Origin: CAYNRE01 sp964399535
GTDB lineage: Bacteria; Planctomycetota; Planctomycetia; Pirellulales; CAYNRE01
Direction of reading: 5' to 3'
Length of the DNA stretch: 64,000 bases
Assembly: GCA_964399535.1 (NCBI GenBank)
Contig: CAYNRE010000070.1
Coordinates: 62,001-126,000, forward strand
The position numbers were made by a program, and so were the translations under genes. Under the pieces are notes generated by a model. That model was given only the letters and a program-made list of their open reading frames with translations. It did not search any database and was not told where the DNA came from. Positions 27,843 to 36,379 of this stretch are shown here, piece after piece; position 1 is the first letter of the stretch; every line of letters begins with the position of its first letter.

Positions 27843-28271
27843 GTGAGCAGCCAACCTTCTACCGGGCGGGCGCCCGACGACACGGTCGACCAGCGCGAGC
27901 GCAGCGGCCGAAACTGCCAGCCGCTCGATCCGCGGGTCGAGCTAGCCGCCGAGCGAACACTGCTGGCCTGGGTTCGCACCACGCTGGCCATTATGGGGCT
28001 GGGGTTCGTGCTGGCCCGTTTTGGCGGCATCGCCGTGGCCGGCGAGCGGTCGGTTTTATCGGTTCGGATGGCTACCTGGCTGGGGAGCCTGCTGGTGACA
28101 GCCGGCGCGCTGGCGGCGGTAGCGGCCGTGGTCGACTACCAGCGATTGATGGGGCAGCTTCGCTCGGGCGAACTTCTTCCTCCGCGCCAAGGCCGCTTGA
28201 CCGTCGTGGTGGCCCTGGGCGTGGCCGCGCTTGGCGGAATCACCGCGGCCGTGCTCCTGCTCAACGCATAG
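27843..28271 (+). CDS. DUF202 (YidH-like) membrane protein
   Basis: A 142-residue protein with GTG start. A polar N-terminus of about 30 residues precedes the DUF202 signature LAAERTLLAWVRTTLAIMGLGFVLARFG, and three membrane helices are predicted (about 40-60, 76-98, 122-140). Family function is unknown. It lies 120 bases after the DUF4239-like gene. Confidence 0.88.
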   Translation: MSSQPSTGRAPDDTVDQRERSGRNCQPLDPRVELAAERTLLAWVRTTLAIMGLGFVLARFGGIAVAGERSVLSVRMATWLGSLLVTAGALAAVAAVVDYQRLMGQLRSGELLPPRQGRLTVVVALGVAALGGITAAVLLLNA

Positions 28272-28298
28272 CCCGCGCCAGGCGCCTCTCGGGGCCCC

Positions 28299-29165
28299 CT
28301 AGTAGCGCAGCCCGATGCCGGTGTTGCAGAAGAATCGCACCGAGTCATCGCTCATGCCGAACCCCACTCGGGTACCCAGTTCCAGATTGGGTCGAATCAG
28401 CACGTGCGGACCGAAACTAATATAGTGCTGGTCGAAGTTGCGCCGTTTGCCGTTGGAGCAGGAAGCGAAATACTCGATGTGTGCGTTCCAGCGGTCGCCC
28501 AAAGGCACCTTGAGCACGGTGGATGGGGACCAGGCCGAGAAATTGTCTCCCTCCAGCCGGGCCGTACCGTAGCGCACGGCGTTGTCCCACAACCAGCCGT
28601 TGGGAAGCCGCCATCCCCAAACCCCGCCCAGGCTTACGTGCGAGCTCATCTCCACACCCTGCGTGGGGGCGTACCCTTGAACGATGATCGAACTCTGCGG
28701 AACGAAACCGCGCTGATTGCTGGTCAGGTACTTGAAACCGTAGAGAAACCGGGCCTCGTCCTCGCCGGTATCTTCCTCGTCGAAGAATTCACCGCTAGAG
28801 ACATCGCCGCCGTTGCCGGTTTCGAAGTTCCACCCCAGGCGAGCCTCCCAACGGCGCCCCAGCCCGTAACGTATCAGCAGTTCGGGATAGCTATGTCCCT
28901 CGGCTCCGCTCCGGGCGTCGAGAAACGAGTACGACGATTCGACGACCATGCGTCGCGGGTCGACGGTCGAAGTGGCCGGCGTGAACGAATCGCGGTCGGT
29001 CTCGATCTCTTCTTCCAGAAACGGGTCGTCGACTTCCTCCTGTGCCCGGGCCGTGGGCGCCGCGAAACCGCTGAACAACACCAGCCCAAGCGCAAGCACG
29101 GCCAACCGCCGGGCCAGGCCGTTGCTTGCGGTGCGGCTTTGCCAATACGCTCGGCGTCTCATCAT
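28299..29165 (-). CDS. Outer-membrane beta-barrel, transporter-like
   Basis: A 288-residue exported protein with signal peptide (about 1-42, ending ARAQ). An acidic linker (EEVDDPFLEEEIETDRD) is followed by alternating beta-strand pattern to the C-terminal aromatic-rich end GIGLRY, as expected for a beta-barrel. Segments such as VVESSYSFLDAR, ELLIRYGLGRRWEARLGWNFE and SSIIVQGYAPTQG match the MetA-pathway/transporter-like outer-membrane family (PF13557 type). Substrate unknown. It is convergent with the DUF202 gene and divergent from the first TPR gene. Confidence 0.75.
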   Translation of the reverse strand: MMRRRAYWQSRTASNGLARRLAVLALGLVLFSGFAAPTARAQEEVDDPFLEEEIETDRDSFTPATSTVDPRRMVVESSYSFLDARSGAEGHSYPELLIRYGLGRRWEARLGWNFETGNGGDVSSGEFFDEEDTGEDEARFLYGFKYLTSNQRGFVPQSSIIVQGYAPTQGVEMSSHVSLGGVWGWRLPNGWLWDNAVRYGTARLEGDNFSAWSPSTVLKVPLGDRWNAHIEYFASCSNGKRRNFDQHYISFGPHVLIRPNLELGTRVGFGMSDDSVRFFCNTGIGLRY

Positions 29166-29614
29166 GCCCTCGGGCAGTGCGAGTCGGGCGGGGCCCCGGC
29201 GCGGCGCCGGGCCTTCTCCGGGAACCGTGTGTCGCGACCAGCCAGCCGCCGAGCCGCTTTGAGCCCCTGCCGGGCCAGCACTTCACGGCAACCCACCCGC
29301 TTTGGGATTCGACCGATTCGTCCCGCTGGGTCGATTGCTTTCCCGACAATCGCCAAAGCTTGCCCAATTAGCAGGGTCTGGTCCCGGCCGCCCCCGGGCC
29401 GGCGTGTCTAACGGGCTCGACGAAATCGCAGCCGGCCGCGTTCTTCAACTCATTGGCAACCTGCCTGAAAGCTCTGCGTAATCGACGCTGATCGAGCGTC
29501 CCGGTTTGACTTAGCCCGTGCCGCGGGTTGCAATAAAGAAGTTGCCCAGTCAGCCCGCTGAGTGGGAATGCGAACCGTGCTGCGGCAGGGACCGCTAGGC
29601 CCATCGAGACAGGC
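29166..29614. other. Divergent intergenic region
   Basis: Holds promoters for the beta-barrel gene (minus) and the TPR gene (plus). One plausible plus-strand promoter is listed; no gene seen. Confidence 0.5.
29506..29534 (+). promoter_or_regulatory. Candidate promoter of the TPR gene
   Basis: TTGACT and TGCAAT are spaced by 17 bases, about 80 bases before the TPR gene start. The -35 is good, the -10 weak. Confidence 0.35.
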
Positions 29615-31435
29615 ATGGCACCACGACATCGGCGCCGTCGTTCTCAGGGCGACCTGGAACGCGAGTTCTCGCCCTACACGCGCCCCAAGAGCCACCACCG
29701 CGAAACCTGGCTCATGCGTCAGGCCAGGTCGTGGTCGGAACGCCTAAGCTACCTAATCGCCGCGTTCTGGCGACGCCTGATTCGCTGGGGCTGGTCGCTC
29801 GATCGCCGTTGGCTCGGGCACCATCAACCCGGAAGCTCTTCCTCAAACTCGTCGCGGCGCCGCCACCGGCGATCGCGCCGCGGTGAAGGCAGCGGCTCGG
29901 AGCGCCGCCTGAGCACCGAGCGCCGCCGCTCTGAGCACGACCGCTCCGAGTACGGCCGCTCCGAACACAGCCGCTCTGAACACCGCCCCTCTGAGCCGGC
30001 GGCTCCGCTTCCGCCAAACCAACCTTCTCAGCAGTTTGCCGCAGACCAACCGGGCTCCGAGTCACCTTTCCAGGCGGCGCAAGATTCGGCAAGCGGTTTC
30101 CTTACACCACGCGCGGCAAAACAGGGCTCGCACAGCCGTTCCCAGCGACACAAACAGCGTTCCGGCGCGCGTCGTTCCTCGGCGCGGACGCGGTCGGCGC
30201 GAACTTCGTCGCGTCGCCCCTCAAGCCGGTATTGGCTCGGGTGGGCAGCCGCCGGGTTGTGTCTGGCGAGCCTGGCCCTGGGCCTTTTCTATGGGCGCCA
30301 GGTACAGCGTGAGCGATTAGCCCAATCGCTCCAGAAACAGATCGCCCAGTGCGCCGATGCGGCCAATTGGGGCCAGGCTGCCCGGCTGGGCAACCAGTAC
30401 CTGGAGATTCGACCCGACGATAACGCGGCCCGCCTGGCGATGGCCCGGCATTTCGGCCTGGCCGCCCGAACCGACGCCGAGCGGCGCGAGGCGGTGGACC
30501 TGTACGAACGGACGCTGCGCATGGTGGGCGACGATGGCGAAGTGCGAGGGCAATTGGCCGAAACACTGCTGGCCCTGGGGCGCGACACGGAAGCCCAGCA
30601 ACAGGCCGAGCGGCTGGTGAAGACCCATCCCAAACACCCGCTTGCTTGGCGCGTTCTCGCCGAAACGGCGTTTCGTCAGGCCAGGGCGGCGGAAACAGCA
30701 AACTATGCCCGGCCCATCGAGCTGGGTTTACAGGCGCTGGAGTACGACCCAACGAATATCGAACTGGCCGAAAGCGTGGCTCGTGCCTGCCGCGATTCTC
30801 TGCCCCATTCGTCGGCCGGCGAGCGCCAACTTCGCGCCGACGAAGTGCTGCAAAAGCTGGTCAGCGCCAATCCGCAAGTGGCGCGGGCCTGGCTGGCACG
30901 GTACCGATACCGTCGCCAATACCAGCTGGCCGACGCCGACGTGGATCTCGACCGGGCACTGCAGCTTGCCCCGCAGGATGTCGCGGTGTTGCTGGCCGCT
31001 GGCGAAAGGGCCAGGGACCGAGGACAAACCGAGCAAGCGCGCCGCTACCTGGTGCGAGCCCGCGAACTGGGCCCAAGCGAACCCGGCCCACTCTTGGCGC
31101 TGGGCGACGCCGAGCGGGCAGCCGGGCAACTCGAGGCCGCGCTGACCACCTGGCAACAAATTCCCGCCGAGAGCGACGAGCTTTCGGTTTGGCAATCGCT
31201 CACGCGCCAATGCGAAGTGGCGCAGGCGCTGGGAAGAGCCGAATTGGCGCAGCAGCTTCTCGGGCAGTTGGGAGCCCACGTCGAGCGCCACGCGAAACAA
31301 CTCACCACGCGAGAGCTAAAGACGCGCGGAGCGCGTATCGACGAGTTGGAACGGCAAGTCGAGGCCGCCCAACTTTCCGCGCAGGGCACCAAGGCGGACG
31401 AGCCTACCGAGGCCGTTCGCCCGGAAGCCCCCTAA
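29615..31435 (+). CDS. Membrane-anchored TPR protein with Arg/Ser-rich N-terminus
   Basis: A 606-residue protein. The first about 200 residues are highly basic and Ser/Arg-rich, with five consecutive 5-residue units of the RSEH type (about 104-128). One membrane helix follows (about 209-226, WLGWAAAGLCLASLALGLF). The remainder is helical TPR-like repeats (about 235-560) with canonical spacing such as AARLGNQYLEIRPDDNAARLAMARHFG. The order puts the Arg/Ser tail in the cytoplasm and the TPR domain in the periplasm or paryphoplasm. A second, larger TPR protein of the same layout follows the giant surface protein, suggesting related roles in envelope assembly. No enzymatic motif seen. Confidence 0.8.
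   Translation: MAPRHRRRRSQGDLEREFSPYTRPKSHHRETWLMRQARSWSERLSYLIAAFWRRLIRWGWSLDRRWLGHHQPGSSSSNSSRRRHRRSRRGEGSGSERRLSTERRRSEHDRSEYGRSEHSRSEHRPSEPAAPLPPNQPSQQFAADQPGSESPFQAAQDSASGFLTPRAAKQGSHSRSQRHKQRSGARRSSARTRSARTSSRRPSSRYWLGWAAAGLCLASLALGLFYGRQVQRERLAQSLQKQIAQCADAANWGQAARLGNQYLEIRPDDNAARLAMARHFGLAARTDAERREAVDLYERTLRMVGDDGEVRGQLAETLLALGRDTEAQQQAERLVKTHPKHPLAWRVLAETAFRQARAAETANYARPIELGLQALEYDPTNIELAESVARACRDSLPHSSAGERQLRADEVLQKLVSANPQVARAWLARYRYRRQYQLADADVDLDRALQLAPQDVAVLLAAGERARDRGQTEQARRYLVRARELGPSEPGPLLALGDAERAAGQLEAALTTWQQIPAESDELSVWQSLTRQCEVAQALGRAELAQQLLGQLGAHVERHAKQLTTRELKTRGARIDELERQVEAAQLSAQGTKADEPTEAVRPEAP
29926..30000 (+). repeat. Five 15-base tandem repeats inside the TPR gene
   Basis: Units of the form CCGCTCYGARYAC plus two variable bases repeat five times, the last being degenerate. 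They keep the reading frame and encode the RSEH-type pentapeptides. A repeat of this kind can vary in copy number without frameshift. Confidence 0.75.
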
Positions 31436-31593
31436 CTGGCCCGCGGGAATTGCCTTGGTGGACCAGGGAAACCTCGCATCCGCGGGAGGCACCCTGGCCA
31501 AGTCTGGAACCAGGCCCCGACACTGCTGAGATTGCGCGCCACGGAATCGCCCAAGGGCACGTCGAACCACGGCCACGGCGCGGGTTCGACCAG

Positions 31594-31634
31594 AAAAAAA
31601 AGGGGGGGACTCGAAGCCAGGCTTCGACCCCCCC
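31594..31634 (-). terminator. Rho-independent terminator of the PEP-CTERM gene
   Basis: Read on the minus strand, a GGGGGGG/CCCCCCC outer stem and TCGAAG/CTTCGA inner stem are followed by eight T. It lies between the convergent TPR and PEP-CTERM genes and clearly serves the minus-strand gene; the hairpin may also slow plus-strand transcription. Confidence 0.85.
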
Positions 31635-31683
31635 ATCGGGTTGCTTTCACTCGGTGCCAGCCGGCGTATTCGGTGGCCAACTC

Positions 31684-32460
31684 CTATTCGCCTCGACGGC
31701 GCACCAACCAGCCCAACGCCCCGCCACAGATCGCGAGTACCCAGGCGCTGGGCTCCGGCACTGGAACCGAGTAGTACGACACGCCGCCCGAACTGGTGGC
31801 GATCTGCACCCCCGGAACCCCGTTGCGGCTGTTGAACAGCGTTCGGGCCGGGACCCAAGACGCATCGAAGGGGCTCTGGGCTTCGTACAATACGTTGACC
31901 TTGAATCCGCCGCTGGTGATCGCCACGCCCGCTCCGAAGATATGGGTCAGTTCGGGGATGGTCGTCGGATCGAGCAGGGCCAAGGGGGCGTCGGCCAGGT
32001 CGGTCGCGGTCAGCGTGAACCGGGTATCCACCGGCGACGCGGTTTCCCCCATATCGCCGAAGTAGGGCCACAGCGTGGCGCCGGTCCAGCGGGCCTGGTT
32101 CGATCCAAGTCCCACGCTGGCACCGATCCCCGCGAAGCTCATCATTTCGCCGGGGTCGCCAAAGAAGTTGTTCCGGCCCGGATAGTTCCGGTCCATTTCC
32201 AGATTGATGCCGAAGTCGGTATCAAACCCCCAGAACGCGGTTTCAATGACGGTGAAATCATAGTTGTCGAAGGTGAACGTGGCTCCACCGATCGACCCTG
32301 AATCGCCCGACGCGGCGAACGAGGGTGGACCAGGCACATCGCCGAATGGCACGGGCCCGATCACCGTTCCGGCGATCGCCGAGTGGCCAACGGCCAAGGT
32401 GACGACAGTCGCAAACATGGCGAAAGACGATCTGAGCAGCATGGTGCACGAACTGAACAT
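31684..32460 (-). CDS. PEP-CTERM sorting domain protein
   Basis: A 258-residue secreted protein: signal peptide (about 1-30), a beta-rich domain with no recognised family, and a C-terminal PEP-CTERM tail (VPVPEPSAWVLAICGGALGWLVRRRGE: motif, helix, Arg cluster). Expected to be processed by an exosortase and sent to the cell surface or matrix. Strong terminator downstream; single-gene transcript. Confidence 0.87.
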   Translation of the reverse strand: MFSSCTMLLRSSFAMFATVVTLAVGHSAIAGTVIGPVPFGDVPGPPSFAASGDSGSIGGATFTFDNYDFTVIETAFWGFDTDFGINLEMDRNYPGRNNFFGDPGEMMSFAGIGASVGLGSNQARWTGATLWPYFGDMGETASPVDTRFTLTATDLADAPLALLDPTTIPELTHIFGAGVAITSGGFKVNVLYEAQSPFDASWVPARTLFNSRNGVPGVQIATSSGGVSYYSVPVPEPSAWVLAICGGALGWLVRRRGE

Positions 32461-32836
32461 GACGCGATTCCTCTGGGGACTTCACTTGGTGTGGATTCAG
32501 ACCGATGCGATTCCGCAAACCACTAGCTCGAGTCGGTAATGGAACGGTCGTTCGCGGCGTCCCCCGCAACGCGCGGCGGTTGCCGCGACAGGCTGGCGCT
32601 GCTCCGCGCCGCGCAAGCAATTGCGTCGACTGATCGGGCAGCTCGACCCTAGCTGCCCAAAGCGCGGGGGGTCTTACAGAGTAGGAAGGCCCGAGTTACC
32701 TCAGGCGACTCGCAGCACGAGCGTTTCCCAATACCGGGCCGAAAGGCGAATCACGCCACTTTTAACGGGGGCGTTGTTCGAGGCAGTATATTTGGCGAAA
32801 TGGCGGGTTCAACGGAAAACTGCCCAAGGACGCTGG
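32461..32836. other. Intergenic region between two PEP-CTERM genes
   Basis: Promoter region of the 258-residue PEP-CTERM gene. It holds only a weak GG-N10-GC candidate near 32715-32728 (minus), which chance could explain. No gene seen. Confidence 0.45.
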
Positions 32837-35800
32837 TTAATTCTTGGTGAAGCGTGGCCGAACATTGCGCCACCGCCGATACAGTCCGCCGACCAACCCC
32901 AGGCCCGACCAGATCAAAAGGCTGGTTGGCTCCGGAACGACCGCCGCTTCCAGGTTGTAGGTGAAGGCGTCACCCAGCATGCCGACGCCCCCGGGGGCGT
33001 TCTGATCGGTCGAAATAGTGAGCTGAGCCAGTTTCGACCCGGGTGGGTAGGCCGCCGTGAAATTGATCGGAATGATTAGGGAATTGCCGGGGCTGATCGT
33101 CTGTGGAAAGGAAATACCCAGCGAGAACAGCGAGGCAAAGGGCCCCGATAGCGCGCCGCTCAGCAAGGTTAGATCGGCCAACACTCCGGTGTCGCTCGTC
33201 AGATTGCTGATCACCAGATTCCGGATCATTCCAGCGGGCGGTTCCAGGGCCGGCTGGAAGTAGATCGTGGCCAGGTCCAATCCCGGCGGGGTTCCTCCGG
33301 CAATGTACGGCGCTGTCGACGCCGTGTAGACCGGGCCCACCGCGTCGCCGCTCAGCATGGTCATTTGGCTGTCGGCGGAATTGTCGTTGGGCGAGGAGAC
33401 CAACAGCCCGGCGTCGTTATTCCCATTGGAAAACGTCGAGGTAGCGGTCGCCGAGAAACTACCACGGCTGGTGGGAGTAAACGAGATCGACACGTTCTGC
33501 GTGGCACCGTCGCCCAGGCTGAACCCGGCCGACGACCCGCTGAAGTACCCCGAGGGGTTCGAGGTCAGCGATACCCCGGTGTTGTTCAAGTTCGTCAGCG
33601 AGGTCGGCAGCGTGCTCGCCAGGTTGCCGTTGCCAATATTCTGAATCGCCAGGTTTGCGCTGGCCGTCTGGCCTGCTCGGACCGTACCCAGCGAGAGACT
33701 GCCGGGGGTCTGGTTCACCGGCGCGGCCCCCGTGATCTGAACCCCCGTGTAGTTGTATTGGTTGCCCAGGGCACCAAAGGCCGCGTCTTCGTCCGTGCGA
33801 AGATTCACGTTGGTCGTCGCGGTGCTTCCCTTGAGGAAGCCCGCGATCGCCGTGGTGTCGGCGGTCAGCGAGATGTTTCCGCTGGTGCCTTTGGAAATCA
33901 CCGTCGCCACACCCCCCAGCGAAAACGCCGGATTCGAAACCGACGAATCCGAGCGAACGGTCAAGTCGGTCAAGGATCCCGTTCCCGGATCGCTCGAGGT
34001 GTTCGAAATCGAGACCGTGCTCGGTGTGCCGTTGTAATTGACCAGGGCGTAAAAGTTGCTTGGGCCAGCCGACGAATAGACGGGGCCGTTGCCCGTGCCG
34101 CTCAAACTGACCACTTGATTCTGGGCCGCGTTGTTCTGAGCGGTGCTGCCGTTGGTGAACGCGGCCGTGGCCGTCCCGCCGGCGGCACCATGCCCGCTGG
34201 GTGTGTAGGCGTAGTTGAACGACGTGTTAGCTCCGTCGGTCAGGCTGATGGCCCCCCCCGCGCCGGAAAAGACCGGATTCGTTGCCGCACCCATACTGCC
34301 CACCAGATTGCTGATCGCACCCTGTCCCGAGAGATTGCCGTCGCCAACGTTGGTAATAGTCACGCCCAACGGGCCGCTGGCCGTGCCGATCCGCACATTG
34401 CCAAACGCCAGCGAAGTGGTGCTGAGCGAATTGACCGGCGCCACCGCCGTAGCCACCACGTTGGAATAGCCGATGTTCGTTCCCGAACCGGCGCGAACCG
34501 TGTTTTGATCGGTGTTAATCGACAGGCCCGTGGCCGTGCTGGTTAAACCGCGGGAGGTGAGCCCGGCAGTGGCCGCGTTCACCTGTAGGGTCATGCTGGA
34601 ATTGGTCGAACCCTTGGCGATCGTGGTCCCCGTCACGCCCGTAAACGACCAGCCCGTACCCGTCACGCTGGCCGAGTTGAGCGTGAGCACGGTGCGGTTG
34701 TCCGCAGGGGCGCTGCCGGTGTAGTTGTTCTTGATCGAAAAGCCGGTCGAGGTGATCCCCGAGGGGAAATTGGTCGGGTTCGAGATCAGGGCGTAAAAGC
34801 TCCCCGGATTGGTCACCTGTTGAATCACCGGCCCCACGACCTGCAGCGTGTTGAGCGAGATCGAGTTCGAGGTATCGCCGTTGTACGAGCCGACGCCGAA
34901 GGTGCCCGTGGCCATGCTGGCCGAAAAAGCCGGCACGCTAGCCGAAACGTTGCTGGCCGGCGCCACCGAGTTGCCCGTTAGAATCGCGGAGTTGGTCCAC
35001 GAATAAGTTACGTTCTGGGCCACGGGCGTGCCGGAAGAGACGGTCAGGTTGCCGAAGGCATTGGTGCCGCCGCCCGAGAAACCGGTACCCAGCGAGCTGC
35101 CTGCGGTGATCTGGTCGGTGGTGGTCGAGGCGGCCGGAATCACGCTGGCGTTCTTGGCCACGTTGTTGATGACCCGCACCACGGTTTGTGCCGTCGCCCC
35201 GTTCCGCACGAAGTTGTCGGTCGAAAAACCGCCGTCGCTGGTCTGCTGCCAGGCTCCCGAACTGGTCGAGGCCACGTTGAGCGACGTGTTCAGGCCGAAC
35301 CAGGCCGATCCCCAAACGCTGTGGGCGGTGTTGCCGCCGCCGGTGTTGTAGGCGCCGTTGTAACTGTTAAACAGCGTGAGGTACTGCGTGGTGTCGGTGA
35401 AGTTCGTCTTGCTGCCGTAGGCATTCAGCGTGGCGATCGTCGACGTGGAACTGGCGGCCGGCACGGTGACGAAGGCCGGTGTGCCGTTGCTCGTGTCGGT
35501 GGTCATCCCGGTGAACAGGCTGCTCGTGCTCCAACTACCCGACGACGAAACCACGTTCAGCCGCAAGTCGAAGATCACGTTGCTGAGCGAAACCGAGGGC
35601 TGGCGCACGCTGCTCTGGCCCTGCCAGTTCATCGTGGTGCCGCTGGGCGTTTGCGGGGTCATCACCTCGTCATTGCTCGAGGTACCCCACTGACCGCTCA
35701 GGGCACCATTCAAGTCGCCGCCGCCAGCGGCCGGCTGGGTAATATTCGTGAAGGTGGCACCGCCTGTCACCGGATTGGTGCCGGTTGCGAAGCGATTTGT

Positions 35801-36067
35801 TTCAATCGCCGCCCGCTGAATGCCCCAGTACAAGTTGTCGAACGAACCGGCGCCGCTGGTCGATGGCGAAGAGCCCAGGGCCACGGTCACCGCGCTGGTG
35901 CCCAGGCTGCCGCTGGTCACCGTCATCGCGCCGGTGGTATAGCCGGTTGTGCCGTTGGCGCCCGTGTAGCCGGCGATGTAAACGCCGCCACGGACTGGGA
36001 CAATAGCGCTCGCGAGCAGGGCCACCGAACCAACGATCGCCCAACCGATCCGTCGTGCTGTGCGCAT
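32837..36067 (-). CDS. Large choice-of-anchor D type repeat protein with PEP-CTERM tail
   Basis: A 1076-residue Ser/Thr/Gly/Asn-rich secreted protein. The ATG before RTARRIGWAIVG begins a typical signal peptide; a GTG 39 bases upstream would lengthen the basic segment and cannot be excluded. Several Ig-like modules of the choice-of-anchor D kind recur, recognisable by SLAFGNVRIGTASGPLGVTITNVGDGNL and SLSLGTVRAGQTASANLAIQNIGNGNL. The end has VVPEPTSLLIWSGLGLVGGLYRRW, a PEP-CTERM signal. Likely an extracellular structural or adhesive protein. It is divergent from the giant LEPR-XLL gene, so the two may share regulation. Confidence 0.88.
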   Translation of the reverse strand: MRTARRIGWAIVGSVALLASAIVPVRGGVYIAGYTGANGTTGYTTGAMTVTSGSLGTSAVTVALGSSPSTSGAGSFDNLYWGIQRAAIETNRFATGTNPVTGGATFTNITQPAAGGGDLNGALSGQWGTSSNDEVMTPQTPSGTTMNWQGQSSVRQPSVSLSNVIFDLRLNVVSSSGSWSTSSLFTGMTTDTSNGTPAFVTVPAASSTSTIATLNAYGSKTNFTDTTQYLTLFNSYNGAYNTGGGNTAHSVWGSAWFGLNTSLNVASTSSGAWQQTSDGGFSTDNFVRNGATAQTVVRVINNVAKNASVIPAASTTTDQITAGSSLGTGFSGGGTNAFGNLTVSSGTPVAQNVTYSWTNSAILTGNSVAPASNVSASVPAFSASMATGTFGVGSYNGDTSNSISLNTLQVVGPVIQQVTNPGSFYALISNPTNFPSGITSTGFSIKNNYTGSAPADNRTVLTLNSASVTGTGWSFTGVTGTTIAKGSTNSSMTLQVNAATAGLTSRGLTSTATGLSINTDQNTVRAGSGTNIGYSNVVATAVAPVNSLSTTSLAFGNVRIGTASGPLGVTITNVGDGNLSGQGAISNLVGSMGAATNPVFSGAGGAISLTDGANTSFNYAYTPSGHGAAGGTATAAFTNGSTAQNNAAQNQVVSLSGTGNGPVYSSAGPSNFYALVNYNGTPSTVSISNTSSDPGTGSLTDLTVRSDSSVSNPAFSLGGVATVISKGTSGNISLTADTTAIAGFLKGSTATTNVNLRTDEDAAFGALGNQYNYTGVQITGAAPVNQTPGSLSLGTVRAGQTASANLAIQNIGNGNLASTLPTSLTNLNNTGVSLTSNPSGYFSGSSAGFSLGDGATQNVSISFTPTSRGSFSATATSTFSNGNNDAGLLVSSPNDNSADSQMTMLSGDAVGPVYTASTAPYIAGGTPPGLDLATIYFQPALEPPAGMIRNLVISNLTSDTGVLADLTLLSGALSGPFASLFSLGISFPQTISPGNSLIIPINFTAAYPPGSKLAQLTISTDQNAPGGVGMLGDAFTYNLEAAVVPEPTSLLIWSGLGLVGGLYRRWRNVRPRFTKN

Positions 36068-36379
36068 AGGTCGCCGCCGCCTGTGCCGATTTGTGCTTTC
36101 AATCACGGAACGGCATTCGGCAGCCGGTCCGCGCGGTGGTCAGAACCTCTTTCCAACCAAGTGGTGAAGATACGACCCCCCCCACTAGATGGCAAGTGGC
36201 AAAATAGCAAAGGTTTTGTGAATTCTCGGGTTTGGCAGGTGAGATCGGGTCGGCGGTTTGGTAGTTTTGAATCGACCAGAGGGGTCACCTGATGAGCGGT
36301 TTACAAACCACCCATTCGGGCCGGGTATCGCGTAATGGGGACGCGGTCGAGTCGATCGTCCGCCTGGAGAGGAGCACTA
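36068..36379. other. Divergent promoter region of two surface-protein genes
   Basis: Contains a C-tract and an A/T-rich stretch with GGCAA repeats around 36190-36220. No convincing -35/-10 pair or sigma-54 site was found in either direction. Confidence 0.45.
36367..36374 (+). promoter_or_regulatory. Shine-Dalgarno that favours the GTG start of the giant gene
   Basis: GAGAGGAG lies 5 bases before a GTG. The ATG 45 bases upstream has no such element. Confidence 0.55.

Noticed and set aside
32715..32728. GG-N10-GC sigma-54-like match upstream of the small PEP-CTERM gene
   Set aside because: Lacks TGGCAC and TTGC context; in GC-rich DNA such pairs are frequent by chance.
33365..36292. Long plus-strand ORFs (up to 393 codons) opposite the choice-of-anchor gene
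   Set aside because: Arg/Gly/Val-rich composition without domains; they mirror the low-complexity Ser/Thr/Gly codons of the real minus-strand gene.
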